Positions 25,380-33,860 of a stretch of DNA of 38,682 bases are shown one piece after another. Within the stretch, counting starts at the first letter, position 1; the number at the start of each line of letters is the position of its first letter. The position numbers and the translations under genes are program-made. The stretch is from contig CANQDW010000014.1 of NCBI GenBank assembly GCA_947593975.1, forward strand, positions 1 through 38,682, read 5' to 3'. Under the pieces are notes generated by a model. The model saw only the letters and a list, made by a program, of their open reading frames with translations. It made no database searches and was not told the origin of the DNA. Origin of the DNA: an uncultured Lachnospiraceae bacterium (GTDB lineage: Bacteria; Bacillota; Clostridia; Lachnospirales; Lachnospiraceae).

Positions 25380-25967
25380 ATGGACAGAACAGCCAAAGTC
25401 ACAAGGACAACAAAGGAAACAGATATTACGGCGGAGATTAATATTGACGGAACCGGAAGTTATGACATACATACGGGGATAGGTTTTTTTGATCATATGC
25501 TTTGCGGGTTCGCAAGACACGGTTTATTTGATATTAAGCTTAACGTAAAGGGAGACCTTGAAGTAGACGGACATCATACCGTGGAAGATACCGGTATCGT
25601 ACTCGGTCAGGCTTTTAAGGAAGCAGTGGGGAATAAAGAAGGCATCAAGAGGTTCGGAAGCGCCATACTTCCTATGGACGAGGCGCTTGTATTGGCGGCT
25701 GTCGACATATCGGGAAGGCATTATATGGATTTTGATCTTCCGTTAGAGACAGATATGATAGGCGGATTTGATACGCAGCTTGTAAAGGAGTTCTTTTACG
25801 CATTCTCTGATGCTGCAAGGATCAATCTCCATATAAAAAAGATAAGCGGAGTAAATTCGCATCATGTTGTTGAGGCGGCGTTTAAAGCGGCTGCCAAGGC
25901 GCTTTGTGATGCGTCCTGCACGGACATACGTATAAAAGGAGTACAATCTACTAAAGGTGTATTATGA
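25380..25967 (+). CDS. hisB: Imidazoleglycerol-phosphate dehydratase
   Basis: 195-aa monofunctional HisB, without the phosphatase domain of E. coli HisB. It converts imidazoleglycerol phosphate to imidazoleacetol phosphate. The two metal-binding histidine motifs are intact: GHHTVEDTGI near residues 63-72 and SHHVVEAAFKA near 161-171; HTGIGFFDHML lies near the N-terminus. ATG 25380 is preferred, seven or so bases after ATGGGGAAT; ATG 25365 lies in that site. It is followed after 15 bases by the hisI fusion gene. Confidence 0.95.
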   Translation: MDRTAKVTRTTKETDITAEINIDGTGSYDIHTGIGFFDHMLCGFARHGLFDIKLNVKGDLEVDGHHTVEDTGIVLGQAFKEAVGNKEGIKRFGSAILPMDEALVLAAVDISGRHYMDFDLPLETDMIGGFDTQLVKEFFYAFSDAARINLHIKKISGVNSHHVVEAAFKAAAKALCDASCTDIRIKGVQSTKGVL

Positions 25968-25982
25968 TACGGAGGGATAAAT

Positions 25983-26930
25983 ATGGCGTACAAAAAGTTA
26001 ATACCGTTTATCAATACTGAAAGCGAAGCGCTTGCCAATATACTTAAAAGGGCGAAGAAATATGTGGATGCGGGCGCAGACGAACTGTTCATATTCAGAT
26101 ATTCGGCAAACAGTATTGAACGTGACGAATTCTTAAGCGTGCTCAAGGAGATCAATAAAGCGATCGAGATACCCGTGACGGCCGGGATATATTTTGAAAG
26201 CCTTGAAGACGCAAAGCGCGCGTTTAATACCGGCGTTTCAAAGATAGCGATCCAGAACAAAAAACTGGATGATTATGTTGAATTTAACAAAGCGATACAG
26301 AGATTCGGTTCGGAAAATGTTTTCCTTGAGATGGATGAAAAGGAGTTTATAGAATCTGAATTTACTACTTATTCATATATTGTAAAGCATCTGTCGTTAT
26401 GCGATGAATTTATAAGTAAGGCTGAAGGCTGTGACTGCAACATCATGCTCAGGGACAGTTTAAGGAAAAATGATATGACGACTCTCCTTGGCATAAAGAA
26501 TGTCAGCGCGCTGTCTACCAATGCATGGGTGGACAATAACCTTATGTTTATAAAAAAAGAACTTGCCAAAAAAGGCCTTGACATGAATGTTTTTCTGACA
26601 TCGCTGTCTTTTGCCGATTTTAAGCTGGATTCGCTCGGGCTTATCCCCGTGATCGTCCAGGATTATAAAAATGATGAAGTGCTTATGCTTGCGTATATGA
26701 ATGAAGAGGCGTATAATAAGACGCTTGAGACAGGCAAAATGACATATTACAGCCGCAGCCGCAATCAGCTGTGGTGCAAGGGCGATACGTCAGGACATTA
26801 TCAGTATGTTAAAAAACTGTATATAGACTGTGATAATGATACAATACTTGCAAAGGTCGAGCAGATCGGAGCGGCCTGCCATACAGGGAACAGGACGTGT
26901 TTCTTTACCGAACTTGCCAATAAAGACTGA
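25983..26930 (+). CDS. hisI: Phosphoribosyl-AMP cyclohydrolase (HisI) with degenerate HisF/HisA-like N-terminal domain
   Basis: 315-aa protein. Residues about 213-315 are His[21 protein letters not shown], then WCKGDTSGH (264-272), DCDNDT (282-287) and [10 protein letters not shown] (298-307) hold the metal and active-site residues, so PRA-cyclohydrolase activity is likely. Residues 1 to about 205 look like a half-eroded (beta/alpha)8 barrel related to HisF/His[36 protein letters not shown] and [14 protein letters not shown] line up with HisF segments. The first catalytic Asp is N11 here and the GGGI phosphate loop is lost, although D118 sits near the second Asp. I infer that the barrel is not catalytic. 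HisE is not fused after HisI, unlike the HisIE proteins of many Clostridia. AGGAGGGATAAAT-like sequence precedes the ATG. The HisI call is secure; the barrel is inferred. Confidence 0.88.
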   Translation: MAYKKLIPFINTESEALANILKRAKKYVDAGADELFIFRYSANSIERDEFLSVLKEINKAIEIPVTAGIYFESLEDAKRAFNTGVSKIAIQNKKLDDYVEFNKAIQRFGSENVFLEMDEKEFIESEFTTYSYIVKHLSLCDEFISKAEGCDCNIMLRDSLRKNDMTTLLGIKNVSALSTNAWVDNNLMFIKKELAKKGLDMNVFLTSLSFADFKLDSLGLIPVIVQDYKNDEVLMLAYMNEEAYNKTLETGKMTYYSRSRNQLWCKGDTSGHYQYVKKLYIDCDNDTILAKVEQIGAACHTGNRTCFFTELANKD

Positions 26931-26954
26931 TTATTTATTAAGGAGATTATTTTA

Positions 26955-27116
26955 ATGGAAGCATTATTATCAGAAGTTTCAATGGGACTTGGAAGCGCGT
27001 ATGCAAGTTATCTTGTAAAGATAATCATGTATACCGCAGTTGCTGCGATAGGAATCTTTGCGGGAATAAAGCTCCGCAAAAATAAAAATAAAAAACAATC
27101 AGAGGAAAAGAAGTAG
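26955..27116 (+). CDS. Small single-pass membrane protein, 53 aa, function unknown
   Basis: A short reading frame with AAGGAG nine bases upstream of its ATG, 24 bases after hisI and ending nine bases before rnhB. The peptide has an acidic N-terminus (MEALLSEVSMGLG), one hydrophobic segment at about residues 19-40 that includes IMYTAVAAIGIFAGIKL, and a lysine-rich tail (RKNKNKKQSEEKK). Topology with the basic tail inside is expected. Codon use is like that of its neighbours. I do not recognise a family; similar small membrane peptides occur beside rnhB/his genes in related bacteria as far as I recall, unverified. Confidence 0.75.
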   Translation: MEALLSEVSMGLGSAYASYLVKIIMYTAVAAIGIFAGIKLRKNKNKKQSEEKK

Positions 27117-27125
27117 ACTTATAAT

Positions 27126-27737
27126 ATGAGACAGGAAGAATATGAACGCTTAACTGAGATGATGGAATACGAACGCAAATATGACGGATACGATTATATT
27201 TGCGGCATTGATGAAGCCGGCAGGGGACCTCTTGCGGGTCCGGTTGTTGCGGCTGCTGTTATTCTGCCAAAAGACTGTTATATCGAATATCTTAATGATT
27301 CTAAAAAAGTACCGGAAAAAAGACGGGAGCTGCTTTATAGGGAAATACATGAAAAAGCGATAGCGATCGGAACCGGTACGGTATCTTCTGAAGTTATAGA
27401 TGAGATTAACGTTCTTAATGCAACATATCAGGCTATGAGGGAAGCCATATCCGGACTTTCTGTGAAACCGCAGATAATCCTTGCAGACGCCGTACACATA
27501 CCCGGTGTTGAGATCTTTCAGGAAAGCATTATAAAGGGCGATGCAAAAAGCGTATCCATAGCAGCCGCCAGCATAATAGCCAAGGTTACCAGGGACAGGA
27601 TGATGTATGAGTATGACAAGATATATCCTGAATATGGCTTTGCGCGGCATAAGGGATACGGAACGAGGTTTCATATGGACGCCTTAAAGCGTTACGGTCA
27701 GTGCCCTATCCACCGCAGAACATATATACATTTCTGA
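27126..27737 (+). CDS. rnhB: Ribonuclease HII
   Basis: 203-aa RNase HII removes RNA from RNA-DNA hybrids and misincorporated ribonucleotides. The metal motif GIDEAGRGPLAGPVVAAAV is at about residues 20-38, LNDSKKVPEKRRE follows, and a third acidic residue lies in IILADAVHIPG. IIKGDAKSVSIAAASIIAKV and the C-terminal HKGYGTRFHMDALKRYG are typical. No strong ribosome binding site precedes ATG 27126, so coupling to the small upstream gene is possible. Confidence 0.95.
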   Translation: MRQEEYERLTEMMEYERKYDGYDYICGIDEAGRGPLAGPVVAAAVILPKDCYIEYLNDSKKVPEKRRELLYREIHEKAIAIGTGTVSSEVIDEINVLNATYQAMREAISGLSVKPQIILADAVHIPGVEIFQESIIKGDAKSVSIAAASIIAKVTRDRMMYEYDKIYPEYGFARHKGYGTRFHMDALKRYGQCPIHRRTYIHF

Positions 27738-27743
27738 TAAGGG

Positions 27744-28097
27744 GTGATCAAATTAGTTAATAACCATGTTATCGGAAACAAGTATGAAAATATGGCCGCA
27801 GAATACATGCAGGGCTGCGGTTATAAGATCTTAGACAGGAATTACCGCACAAGATCGGGAGAAATAGATATAATAGCAAGAGAAGGCGGCTATATTGTAT
27901 TTGCGGAAGTAAAATACAGAAAAAATAACGCCTTCGGGACTCCTTTAGAAGCTGTTGACTATAAAAAACAGCAAAAGATACGCCGGATGGCGCATATCTA
28001 TCTTCATAATGAAAGATATCCGGAAAATACCCCTGTGCGTTTTGACGTTGTGGGGATCACAAATTCGCATATCACGTTAATTAAAAATGCATTCTGA
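27744..28097 (+). CDS. yraN: YraN family (UPF0102) nuclease-like protein
   Basis: 117-aa protein of the UPF0102/YraN family, an endonuclease-like fold of unproven role, usually next to rnhB as here. The core NYRTRSGEIDIIAREGG with FAEVKYRKNNAFGTPLEAVD carries the D-ExK-type residues of the restriction-endonuclease fold (E of SGEID, D, and EVK). Start is uncertain: GTG 27744 is the only in-frame start of fitting length, but GGGGTGA at 27741-27747 looks like the ribosome binding site itself, so a non-canonical start slightly downstream is possible. It ends two bases before the convergent prs stop. Confidence 0.88.
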   Translation: MIKLVNNHVIGNKYENMAAEYMQGCGYKILDRNYRTRSGEIDIIAREGGYIVFAEVKYRKNNAFGTPLEAVDYKKQQKIRRMAHIYLHNERYPENTPVRFDVVGITNSHITLIKNAF

Positions 28098-28099
28098 CG

Positions 28100-29230
28100 C
28101 TATTTTCCCAAAAGGCTGTTAATAAGTTTTGCCTGGTCTGCGAGTTCTGAAAACGAAGCGTCATGGTTCATTGAAAGGATTATATTAGCGATCTGCCTGC
28201 TCATATCAACAAGCTTGTAATAAGGCTTATTTATAAGTTCGGGGCTGCAGTATGTAAGATTGGTAGTATATATCCTGTCAAACAGCCCTTCGCTGTAAGC
28301 GGCGTCAAACTCAGAAAAACCTTTTGTGAAGAGACCGAAAGTGGAAGCGATGATCACTTTGCCCGCGCCGCGGTTCTTTAGTTCCCTTGAAGTATTTATT
28401 ATGCTTTTTCCGGTATCGATCATATCGTCAACTATAATGATATCCTTACCGGTTATGTCTCCGCCGAGAAATTCAACCGCCGCAACGGGATGTTCGCCGT
28501 CTATCACGGAAGAATAGTCTTTCCTTATGTAAAACATGCCCATGTTCACGCCAAGTATTGAAGAGTAGAAGACAACCCTTCCCATACCGCCGACATCAGG
28601 GCTTACGATCAAAAGATGATCCTTATCGAAAGTAATCCCTTCGCCTCCGTTTATGATCGCCTCTATAAACTGGTATGAAGTAGGGAAATTATCTATGCCC
28701 TGTATGGGGATTGCATTCTGTACGCGGGGTTCATGCGCGTCAAAGGTTATGATATTGCTTATTCCCATATCTACCATATCCTGAAGGGCAAGGGCGCAGT
28801 CAAGCGACTCCAGCCTTTTTCTGTTGTTATGTCTTCCTTCATACAGATACGGCATGATAACGTTAATGCGGTTGGCGTTGCCGTGGCAGGCGTTAATTAC
28901 CCTTTTAAGATCCTGAAAATGTTCGTCGGGAGATTTGCCAAGGCTGTGGTTTACAACGTCAGTTATGATAAAAAGATCGGAACCCCTTATTGATTCATCG
29001 ATAATAGCCTGTCGTTCGCCGGTATGCAGAAATTCCATATGATAACCCGTAATATAGCTGTCGCATATATATCCTGAAAGTCCGGACAAAAATTCATCAT
29101 CCGGCTTATGATCTTTTCTTTCTGATACAATGTGCCCGTTAATGGCGCTGCCAAGGTCATGGCAATTATCCATTACGATAATTTTAAGCGGTGAAACAGG
29201 CAATTTTTTTTGATATGCCATAGTATGCAT
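28100..29230 (-). CDS. prs: Long, divergent ribose-phosphate pyrophosphokinase
   Basis: 376-aa PRPP synthetase-like protein; the usual bacterial enzyme is about 315 aa. ATG 29230 follows GGGGGAG; the frame opens at a TTG 15 bases earlier. Conserved parts are FDAHEPRVQNAIPI (corresponding to the catalytic-His region), IVSPDVGGMGR, YIRKDYS (near the RK flexible loop) and the PRPP loop DIIIVDDMIDTGKSI. The ATP region is changed: GRHNNRKRLES replaces the usual ARQDRK. There is an extra N-terminal stretch of about 60 residues. PRPP feeds HisG/HisZ, pyrimidine and NAD synthesis. Clostridia often hold such a long form beside a classical Prs. Whether this one is the main enzyme cannot be told from the window. 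It is monocistronic, with its own promoter. Confidence 0.88.
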   Translation of the reverse strand: MHTMAYQKKLPVSPLKIIVMDNCHDLGSAINGHIVSERKDHKPDDEFLSGLSGYICDSYITGYHMEFLHTGERQAIIDESIRGSDLFIITDVVNHSLGKSPDEHFQDLKRVINACHGNANRINVIMPYLYEGRHNNRKRLESLDCALALQDMVDMGISNIITFDAHEPRVQNAIPIQGIDNFPTSYQFIEAIINGGEGITFDKDHLLIVSPDVGGMGRVVFYSSILGVNMGMFYIRKDYSSVIDGEHPVAAVEFLGGDITGKDIIIVDDMIDTGKSIINTSRELKNRGAGKVIIASTFGLFTKGFSEFDAAYSEGLFDRIYTTNLTYCSPELINKPYYKLVDMSRQIANIILSMNHDASFSELADQAKLINSLLGK

Positions 29231-29264
29231 ACTGCGCTCCCCCAAATTCAGATAATTTACCTAT

Positions 29265-29293
29265 ATAATAGCACATATAGCAAATTTAGTCAA
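29265..29293 (-). promoter_or_regulatory. Promoter of prs
   Basis: On the minus strand TTGACT (29293-29288) and TATTAT (29270-29265) are 17 bases apart, with TG before the -10. The -10 ends 34 bases before the prs ATG. Confidence 0.6.
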
Positions 29294-29321
29294 AATTGAT
29301 ATTTCTTTTTTTTGTACAATA

Positions 29322-29330
29322 TGCTATACT
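29322..29330 (+). promoter_or_regulatory. Extended -10 promoter of the trigger-factor-like lipoprotein gene
   Basis: TGCTATACT (TGn + TATACT) lies 35 bases before the ATG at 29366. The -35 at 29302-29307 (TTTCTT) is poor. It is divergent from the prs promoter. Confidence 0.5.
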
Positions 29331-29365
29331 TAAGCGATATTTGATAATAATTTCAGGAGGTATGG

Positions 29366-30475
29366 ATGAAAAACATGAAAAAGATGATAATGACAGCTGT
29401 GATATGTTCTCTGATATTTATAACGGGCGCCTGCAGCGGCAAAAAATATGACACGGGAAATGCAGAGCTTGATAAGGTGCTTGAAGCATCGAAACCGTAT
29501 AAAGCCCTCGATTATGTTACGCTTGGCGAATACAAGGGCGTAAAGGTAGATACGGGGGCATCTGATGAGGAAATCGAAGCGGAGATACAAAAGGTGCTTG
29601 ATGATAATAAATACGAGCGTATAAAAGAAGGCAAAGTTAAGGACGGAGATACGGTAAACATTGATTATACCGGATATATGGACGGAGAGGCGTTTGAAGG
29701 AGGCTCTGCCGAAGGCTTCGATCTTGAGATAGGCTCCGGAAGTTTTATACCGGGCTTTGAAACCGGGCTTATAGGTGTAGAGGCGGGAGCTACGACTGAT
29801 GTTGAGGCCACTTTCCCTGAAAATTACAGCAACAACCCGGATTTTTCAGGTAAAACCGCAACTTTTGTTGTTACGGTCAATTATATACGCGGTGAAGAAA
29901 AGGAGCATACATTTGACGATGCGTTCGTAAATGAAATAACGGACGGCGAATATACGACGGCAGACGCATACCGCAGCAAACTGAAAGACGACATTATAAA
30001 TGAAAAAAAGCAGAATAAAGGAAATACCGCATACAGTCAGGTTATATCTGAGGCAAAGGTAAAAGATATACCTCAGTTCATAATCGATACCATGCGGCTT
30101 AGGCTGGACGCCAATTACAAGACTATGGCAAGCAGCTATGGCTATACCGATTTTAATAAATTCCTTACCGAATCATGGGGAATAAGCGAAGAAGAATATA
30201 ACAGCCAGATGGATGAGGCGGCTATCCAGTATGCAACGGAGATGCTTGTGACCAAGGCTGTCGCCGAAAAGGAAAATATAATAATCGAAGAAGAAGATTA
30301 TAATAATGCGCTTAATATGTATATGCAGTCAAACGGCGTAAGCGACGAAGATGAGATCATGAAGCTTGTAGCAACAAATTACGGCTCATATCTTCCCGAT
30401 CTGATCAATGAGTCGATCATTGCCCAAAAGGTAACTGATATCATAACGCAGAATGCTGTTGAATCAGATTCTTGA
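29366..30475 (+). CDS. Trigger-factor-like FKBP peptidyl-prolyl isomerase lipoprotein
   Basis: 369-aa lipoprotein with lipobox ITGAC (Cys 23), expected on the outer membrane face. An FKBP domain spans about residues 90-180 (GDTVNIDYTGYMDGEAFEGG, then IPGFETGLIGVEAG and FPENYSNNPDFSGKTATFVV). The rest, about 190-360, is a helical arm resembling the trigger-factor C-terminal domain (TADAYRSKLKDDI, IPQFIIDTMRLRLDANYKTM). The ribosome-binding N-terminal domain of true trigger factor (GFRxxKxP) is missing and replaced by the signal. I infer an extracytoplasmic foldase for secreted proteins, parallel to PrsA in role. Cytoplasmic trigger factor is excluded by the lipobox. GGAGG precedes the ATG. Confidence 0.87.
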   Translation: MKNMKKMIMTAVICSLIFITGACSGKKYDTGNAELDKVLEASKPYKALDYVTLGEYKGVKVDTGASDEEIEAEIQKVLDDNKYERIKEGKVKDGDTVNIDYTGYMDGEAFEGGSAEGFDLEIGSGSFIPGFETGLIGVEAGATTDVEATFPENYSNNPDFSGKTATFVVTVNYIRGEEKEHTFDDAFVNEITDGEYTTADAYRSKLKDDIINEKKQNKGNTAYSQVISEAKVKDIPQFIIDTMRLRLDANYKTMASSYGYTDFNKFLTESWGISEEEYNSQMDEAAIQYATEMLVTKAVAEKENIIIEEEDYNNALNMYMQSNGVSDEDEIMKLVATNYGSYLPDLINESIIAQKVTDIITQNAVESDS

Positions 30476-30493
30476 TAACACGGAGTGAGTTAT

Positions 30494-31858
30494 TTGAAAA
30501 AACATGTCCATAATATCACAGGCATAGAAAAAGACAGTATCGCTTATGAACTTGGGATAGTTCCCGGCGACACGCTGATAAAGGTAAACGGCAGATATGT
30601 GCAGGATGTATTTGATTTCAGATTCCTTGTAAATGATACGTATGTCGTTCTTCTTATAAAAAAAGCGGACGGCGAAGAGTGGGAATATGAGATTGAAAAA
30701 GATTATAGCGAGGACCTTGGGATAATTTTTGAAGAACCGCTTATGGATGCATATTCATCCTGCAGCAATAAATGTATATTCTGTTTTATTGACCAGATGC
30801 CGCCGGGTATGAGGGATACTCTCTATTTTAAAGATGATGACGCAAGACTTTCTTTTTTGCAGGGCAATTATATTACCCTGACCAATATGAAGGATGAAGA
30901 TTTTAAAAGGATCGTTGAGTATAAGCTTTCGCCGGTAAACATTTCCGTGCATACTACAAATGAGAAACTCAGATGCAGTATGCTAAATAACCGATTTGCG
31001 GGAAAAGCGCTAAAGCGGCTTGACCAGCTGTATGAGGCCGGGATTGAAATGAACAGCCAGATCGTTTTGTGCAAAGGCTATAATGACGGCGACGAGCTTG
31101 AGAAGACGATACATGACCTGACAAGATATATCCCGGTCATGAAAAGCCTGTCGGTAGTTCCGGTAGGCCTTACGGATTACAGGGATAATCTTAAAGAGCT
31201 TTCGGTTTTTGAAAAAGAAGATGCATTAAAAGTACTTGATACCATTAAGAAATGGCAGGATATATGCAGGGCGAATTTTGATACCAATTTTGTATATGCT
31301 TCAGATGAATGGTATATAATTGCAGGTGAAGAGATACCGGACGGCGATTCTTACGAGGGATTCGGCCAGATTGAAAACGGAGTGGGAATGGTCCGCTCGT
31401 TTATGGATGATTTTTCCCGCGCGCTTGATGCGCAAAAAAAGAGAGGGCTTTCCGGAAATAAAGAAAAAAAAGTTTCGTTTACATTCGTTACCGGTGTATT
31501 GTTCGCGCCTTATCTTAAAGAGTGCCTTGATAGATTTTATGAGCATTTCCCGTATATTGAGTATGATGTGTGCGCGGTTATAAATGATTATTTCGGGCAT
31601 AAGATAACTGTTGCGGGGCTTCTTACCGGACGGGATATAATCGAACAGTTAAAATGCAGGAAACTCGGGGATTATGTGGTGCTTCCGGATTCGCTGTTAA
31701 GGGCGGGCGAAGAAGTGCTTTTGGATGATATAACGGTAAAGGATATAGAGAATGCTTTACAAAAAAAGATTCATATTGTAAAATCTAATGGGACTTCTCT
31801 CGCAGATTTTATTGAGGAGTCATTAAGCAGTATTCAGAATGAGGTAAAGATCATATGA
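30494..31858 (+). CDS. DUF512 / PDZ-radical SAM family protein
   Basis: 454-aa protein, start most likely TTG 30494 (giving MKKHVHNITGIEKDSIA) with CGGAGTGAG just upstream; GTG 30485 lies inside that site. The N-terminal 60 residues form a PDZ-like domain (ELGIVPGDTLIKVNGRYVQD). The radical-SAM region contains SCSNKCIFCFIDQMPPGMR with the CxxxCxxC cluster motif, and the C-terminal region (about 320-450) matches DUF512. The family occurs before der in Clostridia and many anaerobes; its substrate is unknown to me. It ends four bases inside der (ATGA). Operon: lipoprotein - this gene - der - plsY - gpsA. Confidence 0.9.
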   Translation: MKKHVHNITGIEKDSIAYELGIVPGDTLIKVNGRYVQDVFDFRFLVNDTYVVLLIKKADGEEWEYEIEKDYSEDLGIIFEEPLMDAYSSCSNKCIFCFIDQMPPGMRDTLYFKDDDARLSFLQGNYITLTNMKDEDFKRIVEYKLSPVNISVHTTNEKLRCSMLNNRFAGKALKRLDQLYEAGIEMNSQIVLCKGYNDGDELEKTIHDLTRYIPVMKSLSVVPVGLTDYRDNLKELSVFEKEDALKVLDTIKKWQDICRANFDTNFVYASDEWYIIAGEEIPDGDSYEGFGQIENGVGMVRSFMDDFSRALDAQKKRGLSGNKEKKVSFTFVTGVLFAPYLKECLDRFYEHFPYIEYDVCAVINDYFGHKITVAGLLTGRDIIEQLKCRKLGDYVVLPDSLLRAGEEVLLDDITVKDIENALQKKIHIVKSNGTSLADFIEESLSSIQNEVKII

Positions 31859-33183
31859 GTAAACCGATAGTTGCTATTGTCGGAAGGCCGAATGTTGGAA
31901 AGTCTACGCTTTTTAATGTCCTTGCGGGCGAGAAAATAGCAATTGTAGAAGATACGCCGGGAGTTACAAGGGACAGGATATATGCGGAGGTCACATGGCT
32001 TGACAAACAGTTCACGCTTATTGATACCGGCGGTATAGAACCGAATACCAATGATGTCATGCTGTCGCATATGCGTACGCAGGCTGAGATCGCGATAGAT
32101 ATGGCGGATATCATAATATTTATGACAGACGTAAGATGCGGTGTGACCGATTCTGATTACAGCGTATGCGATATGCTGCGCAAATCAGGGAAACCGATAT
32201 TTCTGGTTGTAAATAAAGTAGATAATTTTGAAAAATTTTATTCGGATGTATATGAATTTTATAATCTTGGGATCGGAGAGCCTATTCCTATTTCGGCGGC
32301 AGGGAAACTGGGCATCGGGGATATGCTTGATGAAGTTTTGAAATGCCTTTCTGAGCGCGACTTTAGCGAAACGGAAGATGACAGGCCGAAGATCGCGATC
32401 ATAGGAAAGCCAAACGTTGGGAAATCTTCGCTGATCAATAAGATAACAGGTCAAAACAGGGTTATCGTATCGGATATTGCGGGGACTACAAGGGATGCGA
32501 TAGATACAGATGTAATGTGGAATAAAAAAGAGTTCGTATTTATTGATACCGCAGGCATACGAAGGAAGAACAAAGTCAGTGAAGACCTTGAGAGATACAG
32601 CATAATAAGGACAATAGCCGCCGTTTCGCGCGCGGATGTCGTTATCCTTATGATCGACGCCGAAGAAGGCGTTACCGAACAGGACGCAAAGATAGCCGGG
32701 ATCGCGCATGAAAGAGGAAAGGGAATGATAATCGCCGTAAACAAATGGGATTTGATAGAAAAAGATACCCATACGGCAAATAAATTTACCGACAGGATAA
32801 AAATGATACTGTCTTTTGTCCCGTACGCCGAGATAGTATATATATCGGCTCTTACCGGACAGAGGATAAACAGGTTGTTTATGCTTATAGAGACGGTCAT
32901 ACAGAACCACCAGTTAAGGATAGCTACCGGAGTATTAAACGAAATCCTTGCCGAAGCCGTAGCGCTGCAGCAGCCGCCTTCTGATAAAGGAAAGCGTTTA
33001 AGGCTGTATTATATAACCCAGGTGAGTGTAAAGCCGCCTACATTTGTTATATTTGTTAATGATAAAAAACTTATGCATTTCTCATATGAAAGGTATATTG
33101 AGAATAAGATCCGTGAAGCTTTTGGCTTTAGGGGCACACCGATAAAAATATTTATACGTGAAAGGAAGGAAAAAGACCGATGA
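31855..33183 (+). CDS. der: Ribosome biogenesis GTPase Der (EngA)
   Basis: 442-aa GTPase with two tandem G domains, needed for 50S subunit maturation. First domain: GRPNVGKST, DTPGVTRDR, DTGG and NKVD. Second: GKPNVGKSS, DIAGTTRDAID, DTAGIRRK and NKWD. The C-terminal KH-like domain occupies about residues 350-440 and includes KPPTFVIFVND. It overlaps the upstream DUF512 gene and the downstream plsY by four bases each (ATGA), so the three are translationally coupled. Confidence 0.97.
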   Translation: MSKPIVAIVGRPNVGKSTLFNVLAGEKIAIVEDTPGVTRDRIYAEVTWLDKQFTLIDTGGIEPNTNDVMLSHMRTQAEIAIDMADIIIFMTDVRCGVTDSDYSVCDMLRKSGKPIFLVVNKVDNFEKFYSDVYEFYNLGIGEPIPISAAGKLGIGDMLDEVLKCLSERDFSETEDDRPKIAIIGKPNVGKSSLINKITGQNRVIVSDIAGTTRDAIDTDVMWNKKEFVFIDTAGIRRKNKVSEDLERYSIIRTIAAVSRADVVILMIDAEEGVTEQDAKIAGIAHERGKGMIIAVNKWDLIEKDTHTANKFTDRIKMILSFVPYAEIVYISALTGQRINRLFMLIETVIQNHQLRIATGVLNEILAEAVALQQPPSDKGKRLRLYYITQVSVKPPTFVIFVNDKKLMHFSYERYIENKIREAFGFRGTPIKIFIRERKEKDR

Positions 33184-33833
33184 ATCCCGTGTTCATTGCC
33201 GAAATCATTATCTGCGTGACAGCAGGTTATCTTCTTGGTTCTGTATCTTTCGGCTATATTATAGGAAAAGATGCAGGCATAGATATAAGAGAGAGCGGAA
33301 GCGGAAATATAGGAACTACCAATGCTTTAAGGACACTGGGCAAAAAGGCGGGATTTTTAACATTCCTTGGCGATTTCCTGAAAGCGTTCATTCCCGCATT
33401 TGCGGCAAGATACATATCCTGCAATGTTATTGGAGACGGAGCCGAATACGCATATCTGCTTGGACTTGTAACCGGGCTTGCCACAGTGCTCGGACACAAT
33501 TTTCCGGTATGGATGCATTTTAAGGGCGGCAAAGGAATAGCGGTCACATCAGGCGTAACTGTTGCGATTGCTTATGAACACTGGCCTTATATCCTTATTG
33601 CCCTGGCGATCTTTATAATTATCGTGGTTGCAACGGGATATGTTTCCGTAGGTTCGCTTCTCGTCCCTGCGTGGGCGCTTCCGGTATATGCCGTTATATT
33701 CAAGCGCGGCACCGCATATTTTCCGGTAATATTGGTTATCAGCCTGTTATTTACAGTGCTTGCCGTTATTATGCACCGCGAAAATATTAAGAGACTTATA
33801 AACGGAACAGAAAATAAGCTTTTTAGGAAATAG
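33180..33833 (+). CDS. plsY: Glycerol-3-phosphate acyltransferase PlsY
   Basis: 217-aa multi-pass membrane enzyme that transfers acyl from acyl-phosphate (made by PlsX, encoded at 15841) to glycerol-3-phosphate. Conserved loops are present: SGSGNIGTTNALRTLGKK near residue 40, LGHNFPVWMHFKGGKGIAVT near 108, and hydrophobic segments through the rest. Length is within the normal range. It is coupled to der by a four-base overlap and lies 27 bases before gpsA, whose product supplies the glycerol-3-phosphate. Confidence 0.96.
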   Translation: MNPVFIAEIIICVTAGYLLGSVSFGYIIGKDAGIDIRESGSGNIGTTNALRTLGKKAGFLTFLGDFLKAFIPAFAARYISCNVIGDGAEYAYLLGLVTGLATVLGHNFPVWMHFKGGKGIAVTSGVTVAIAYEHWPYILIALAIFIIIVVATGYVSVGSLLVPAWALPVYAVIFKRGTAYFPVILVISLLFTVLAVIMHRENIKRLINGTENKLFRK

Positions 33834-33860
33834 CATTTTGCTTAAGGAGGTAAAAAACAT

